Source of the DNA: Dongia sedimenti
GTDB taxonomy: Bacteria > Pseudomonadota > Alphaproteobacteria > Dongiales > Dongiaceae
Direction: 5' to 3'
DNA length: 64,000 bases
Assembly: GCA_030715195.1 (NCBI GenBank)
Contig: JAUYVI010000004.1
Location: 248,001 to 312,000, forward strand
Part shown: piece by piece, positions 61,073 through 64,000 of the stretch
Layout: each line of letters begins with the position of its first letter
Numbering within the stretch: the first letter of the stretch is position 1
Program-made: the position numbers and the translations under genes
Notes under the pieces: generated by a model
The model's input: only the letters and a program-made list of their open reading frames with translations
Databases searched by the model: none
What the model was told of the DNA's origin: nothing

Positions 61073-61732
61073 ATGCTGCTGGACGAACGGCTGAAGGCAT
61101 TGCGCAGCAAGGAATCGGCCGAGACGCCCGACGCGCTGAAGAGCGTGATCTCGACCGAGATGAAGGCGCTGATCTCGTCCGGCCAGGCCGGGCGCGCGGT
61201 CAAGGTCGGGGCCAAGGCGCCGGAATTCGTGCTGCCCGACGTCGACGGCAACACGGTCTCATCTGTGGATCTGCGGGCGAAGGGTCCGCTGGTCGTCACC
61301 TTCTATCGCGGCTTCTGGTGCCCGTTCTGCAACGCCGACCTGCAGGCGGTCGAGGCGGCGGCCGAGCGCATCCGCGGCTACGGCGCGGCCCTGGTCGCGA
61401 TCTCGCCGCAGACCCCCGCCAACAGCCGGCTCTCGCTGCAGGAGAACCGCCTCAGCTTCCCGATCCTCTCCGACAAGAACTGCGAGCTCGCGGCGAAGTT
61501 CGGCATCCGCTGGATGCCGTCCCAGGCGCTGCAGGGCGTCTATCGCAACTTCGGCACCGATGTCGGCAGCTATAACGGCGACGGCAGCTGGGCCCTGCCG
61601 ATGCCGGCCCGCTACGTGATCGCCGAGGACGGCACCGTCGCCTATGCCAAGGTCAACGCCAACTACACCCACCGCCCGGAGCCGAACGATGTCTGTCCGG
61701 TGCTGGAGAAGCTGAAGGCCGGCGCGGCTTAA
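61073..61732 (+). CDS. Peroxiredoxin-like family protein (AhpC/TSA)
   Basis: A 219-residue thioredoxin-fold protein. The active-site segment TFYRGFWCPFCNADLQ near residue 79 has CxxC in place of the TxxC of ordinary peroxiredoxins, as in the peroxiredoxin-like subgroup. An N-terminal helical region of about 45 residues precedes the domain. The ATG at 61073 follows GGGGAGG. Probably reduces peroxides or acts in thiol exchange. Confidence 0.87.
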   Translation: MLLDERLKALRSKESAETPDALKSVISTEMKALISSGQAGRAVKVGAKAPEFVLPDVDGNTVSSVDLRAKGPLVVTFYRGFWCPFCNADLQAVEAAAERIRGYGAALVAISPQTPANSRLSLQENRLSFPILSDKNCELAAKFGIRWMPSQALQGVYRNFGTDVGSYNGDGSWALPMPARYVIAEDGTVAYAKVNANYTHRPEPNDVCPVLEKLKAGAA

Positions 61733-61733
61733 T

Positions 61734-63014
61734 CTATTCCGCGGCGCAGGCCGAAGCCGCCGCCGGCGGCGCATCGTCATGCGCGGCCGCAGCCTTGCGT
61801 GCGCGCCGGTCCTGCAGCACCGTGGCCAGCACCACGCCCAGCCCCACCAGCGAGGCCGCGGCGCCGATCAGCGGCAGTTCGCCATAGCCGACGCCGACAT
61901 TGATCGCAGCACCGCCGAGCCAGGCGCCGCTGGCATTGCCGAGATTGAAGGCACTCTGGTTCAGGGTCGAAGCCAGGGTCGGCGCGCCGCGCGCCGCATG
62001 CAGCACCTGCATCTGGATCGAGGGGATGATCAGGAACACCAGGAAGCCCCAGAGGAAGATGGTGATGCCGGCCGGGATCATCGAGACGGCGCTCCAATGG
62101 AACACCAGCTGGATCGCGATCAGCGCCACCGTGCCGCCGATCAGCGTCGGCATCAGCTTCCAGTCGCCGAGCCGCCCGCCGACCGCATTGCCCGCCGTCA
62201 GCCCCGCGCCGAACAGCAGCAGCATGATGGTGACGCCATGCGCCGAGACGCCGGTCACGTCCTGCAGGATCGGCGCGATATAGGTGAAGACCGCGAACAG
62301 CGCCACCGACGAGACCGTGCTGATCGACATCGCCAGCCAGACTCCCGCACGCCGGAGCGTGCGCGCCTCGGCGATGAGGCTGGTGCTCTGGTTCGGGATG
62401 TTGCACGGCAGCCAGACGGCGAGTGCCGTGGCGGCGACCACGCCGATCGCGACCACCGCCCAGAACGTCGCGCGCCAGCCGAGCGCCTGGCCGAGCGCGG
62501 TGCCGAACGGCACGCCCAGCACGTTGGCGAGGGTCAGGCCGGAGAACATCATGGCGATCGCCCGCGCCCGCATCTTGGGCGGCACGATGCTCGCCGCCAC
62601 CACCGCGCCCAAGCCGAAGAATGTGCCGTGGCAGACCGCGGTCACGACCCGCGCCGCCATCAGCAGCGCATAGGTCGGTGCCACCGCGCAAAGCAGGTTG
62701 CCGGTGATGAAGATGCCGATCAGGAACAGCAGCGCCTTGCGCCGGTCCGCCTTGGCGGTCATCAGCGCCAGCACCGGCCCGCCGAAGGTGACGCCCAGCG
62801 CATAGCCGGTCACCAGCAGCCCCGCCTGCGGGATGGTCACCGCCAGATCCCGGGCGACATCGGGCAGCAGCCCCATGATGACGAACTCGGTCGTCCCGAT
62901 CCCGAAGGCCGCGGCGGCCAGCGCAAACAGCGCCCAGCCGTAATGCCGCGGCGCGCCGCTGGACGCCCGTCTCAAGCTCGGGTCCGGCAGCCGCATCTCG
63001 CTGATATTGTTCAT
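61734..63014 (-). CDS. MFS transporter (DHA1, AraJ/YdhP-like efflux type)
   Basis: A 426-residue transporter with twelve predicted helices. GIGTTEFVIMGLLPDVARDL in the first helix and the loop AKADRRKALLFLIG between helices two and three are typical of arabinose-efflux-like DHA1 pumps. It likely exports drugs or sugars by proton antiport. The ATG at 63014 was preferred to a GTG six codons earlier. It ends directly against the peroxiredoxin stop codon, convergent. Confidence 0.9.
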   Translation of the reverse strand: MNNISEMRLPDPSLRRASSGAPRHYGWALFALAAAAFGIGTTEFVIMGLLPDVARDLAVTIPQAGLLVTGYALGVTFGGPVLALMTAKADRRKALLFLIGIFITGNLLCAVAPTYALLMAARVVTAVCHGTFFGLGAVVAASIVPPKMRARAIAMMFSGLTLANVLGVPFGTALGQALGWRATFWAVVAIGVVAATALAVWLPCNIPNQSTSLIAEARTLRRAGVWLAMSISTVSSVALFAVFTYIAPILQDVTGVSAHGVTIMLLLFGAGLTAGNAVGGRLGDWKLMPTLIGGTVALIAIQLVFHWSAVSMIPAGITIFLWGFLVFLIIPSIQMQVLHAARGAPTLASTLNQSAFNLGNASGAWLGGAAINVGVGYGELPLIGAAASLVGLGVVLATVLQDRRARKAAAAHDDAPPAAASACAAE

Positions 63015-63143
63015 GAATCCCGCTGGTCGCACCGGCCCGGCAGCCAGGGGAAGCCGCCGCTTTCAGCCGATCCAACCCAGCTTATGCTGCAACGCAACAG
63101 AGAAGAAGTGGGATTATCGCGCGACGCGATGCAAAGGGTGCAT

Positions 63144-63253
63144 GGGTGATGGTCCCGTACCCCCACCCCGGCCCGCCCCCGCATCGGGGGCGGGAGAAGA
63201 AGAACCCCCTCCCCCGAATCGGGGGAGGGCAGGGGTGGGGGTGCGAATCACCC
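63144..63253. repeat. Composite GC-rich inverted repeat, second copy
   Basis: Outer pairs are GGGTGAT with ATCACCC (63144-63150, 63247-63253) and CCCCCACCCC with GGGGTGGGGG (63160-63169, 63232-63241). Inside are CCCGCCCCC-GCATC-GGGGGCGGG (63172-63194) and CCCTCCCCC-GAATC-GGGGGAGGG (63207-63229). Stem sequences equal those of the copy at 10.8 kb while loops differ. It lies between the Gfo/Idh/MocA gene and the MFS gene, just downstream of the former. Confidence 0.85.
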
Positions 63254-63260
63254 GAGCCGG

Positions 63261-64000
63261 CTACCCCTTCACCACTTCCCACTGCTTCGACGCCGCGCTC
63301 TTCAGCACCGCGTCGGTCACATACTCCGTCGCCAGCGCATCGCGGAAGGTCGGCGCCGCCGCCTGGCCCTTGCTCAGGCCCTCGATGAAATCCGCCGCCT
63401 GGTGCACGAAGGTGTGCTCATAGCCGATCTGCAATCCCGGCACCCACCAATGGCTCATATAGGGATGGTCGCCGTCGGTGATGTGGATCGAGCGCCAGCC
63501 GCGCAAGCGTCCCTCGTCGCCATGGTCGAACCATTGCAGCCGATGGAGATCGTGCAGGTCCCAGAAGATCGAGGCCTTCTCGCCGTTGATCTCCAGCGTG
63601 TAGAGCGCCTTGTGGCCGCGGGCATAGCGCGTCGCCTCGAACATGCCCAATGAGCCGTTCTTGAAGCGCGACAGGAACATGCTCGCATCGTCGATCTTCA
63701 CGTCCGCCACCTGCCCGGTGGTCGCGTGCTTGCGCTGCTTCACGAAAGTCTCGGTCGCGCCGGTCACGGTCTCGATCCCGCCGTTCAGCCACAGCGCCGT
63801 GTCGATGCAATGCGCCAGCAGATCGCCGGTGACGCCGCTCCCGGCCACACTCGCATCCAGCCGCCAGGTACCGGTGCCGCCCTGCGGCACGTCGGCGGAG
63901 ATGGTCCAGTCCTGCAGGAACTTGGCGCGGTAGTGGAAGATCTTCCCCAGCCGCCCCTCGTCGATCAGCTTCTTGGCCAAGGTCACCGCCGGCACCCGGC
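63261..64000 (-). CDS. Gfo/Idh/MocA family oxidoreductase, C-terminal part (cut by window end)
   Basis: About 246 residues of an NAD(P)-dependent sugar or inositol dehydrogenase family member; the N-terminal Rossmann part lies beyond the window. [20 protein letters not shown] near the cut end, then [16 protein letters not shown], is the typical substrate-domain start after the EKP motif. [19 protein letters not shown] holds the catalytic region. The gene has no stop before the edge, so it is partial, not broken. Substrate unknown. Confidence 0.88.
   Translation of the reverse strand, partial: RVPAVTLAKKLIDEGRLGKIFHYRAKFLQDWTISADVPQGGTGTWRLDASVAGSGVTGDLLAHCIDTALWLNGGIETVTGATETFVKQRKHATTGQVADVKIDDASMFLSRFKNGSLGMFEATRYARGHKALYTLEINGEKASIFWDLHDLHRLQWFDHGDEGRLRGWRSIHITDGDHPYMSHWWVPGLQIGYEHTFVHQAADFIEGLSKGQAAAPTFRDALATEYVTDAVLKSAASKQWEVVKG

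Overview
The window is 64 kb of uniformly GC-rich, densely packed bacterial DNA with about 60 protein genes, one tRNA gene and no insertion sequence, phage or CRISPR array. The gene families (fused indolepyruvate:ferredoxin-type oxidoreductase, complete liu leucine pathway, NnrS, FrnE, many ABC importers with GntR/LysR regulators) and the intergenic GTCATCCCCGG-type palindromic repeat suggest an alphaproteobacterium, probably of Rhodospirillales type living in soil or with plants. That assignment is an inference from content; no rRNA or ribosomal protein gene is present to confirm it.

Region 1 (1-15.5 kb, almost all minus strand) is carbohydrate-acid catabolism. It starts with the tail of mannonate dehydratase (uxuA), an SDR, an NnrS membrane protein and a 2OG-Fe(II) oxygenase. 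A long operon then reads leftward from a GntR regulator: small monooxygenase, HpcH/HpaI aldolase, 2-hydroxyacid dehydrogenase, CUT1 sugar ABC importer (binding protein, two permeases, ATPase), a D-apionate-lactonase-like protein, and the 3-oxo-tetronate kinase, decarboxylase and isomerase (otnK, otnC, otnI). The logic is uptake of a sugar or lactone, hydrolysis to an acid, oxidation, phosphorylation, and decarboxylation to a triose phosphate.

Region 2 (15.5-28.6 kb) is a LysR gene divergent from an 11-gene plus-strand operon. The operon holds an importer pairing a TorT-like binding protein with ribose-type ATPase and permease; pxpA, pxpB and pxpC homologues interleaved with a biotin carrier and a biotin carboxylase; the biotin transporter bioY; a lone molybdenum-hydroxylase large subunit; and a zinc deacylase. 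It looks like a pathway for an unidentified lactam or amide and is the strongest candidate here for an undescribed system.

Region 3 (28.6-40.5 kb) is leucine/isovalerate catabolism: liuA and a fused 2-oxoacid oxidoreductase on the minus strand, diverging from liuB, liuC, liuD, liuE and an acyl-CoA synthetase on the plus strand. Region 4 (40.8-44.1 kb) has an SDR next to a pepsin-like aspartic protease (unusual in bacteria), a cupin, an AhpD-like protein and clpS.

Region 5 (44.3-54.1 kb) is a GntR-controlled operon: polyamine-type ABC importer (permease, permease, binding protein, ATPase), an RraA-like protein lacking its usual arginine, an HpcH/HpaI aldolase, a thiamine-diphosphate enzyme, a NylB-like serine hydrolase and an aldo/keto reductase. 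Region 6 (54.2-64 kb) carries tRNA-Ser(GGA), a hybrid histidine kinase with an ethylene-receptor-type sensor domain, small unknown proteins, a second NylB-like hydrolase, a FrnE/DsbA-family protein, a very small membrane protein, a peroxiredoxin-like protein, an MFS exporter and the C-terminal part of a Gfo/Idh/MocA oxidoreductase cut by the window end.

Three GC-rich composite inverted repeats (10.8, 40.6 and 63.2 kb) and one palindromic repeat (44.1 kb) sit between genes.
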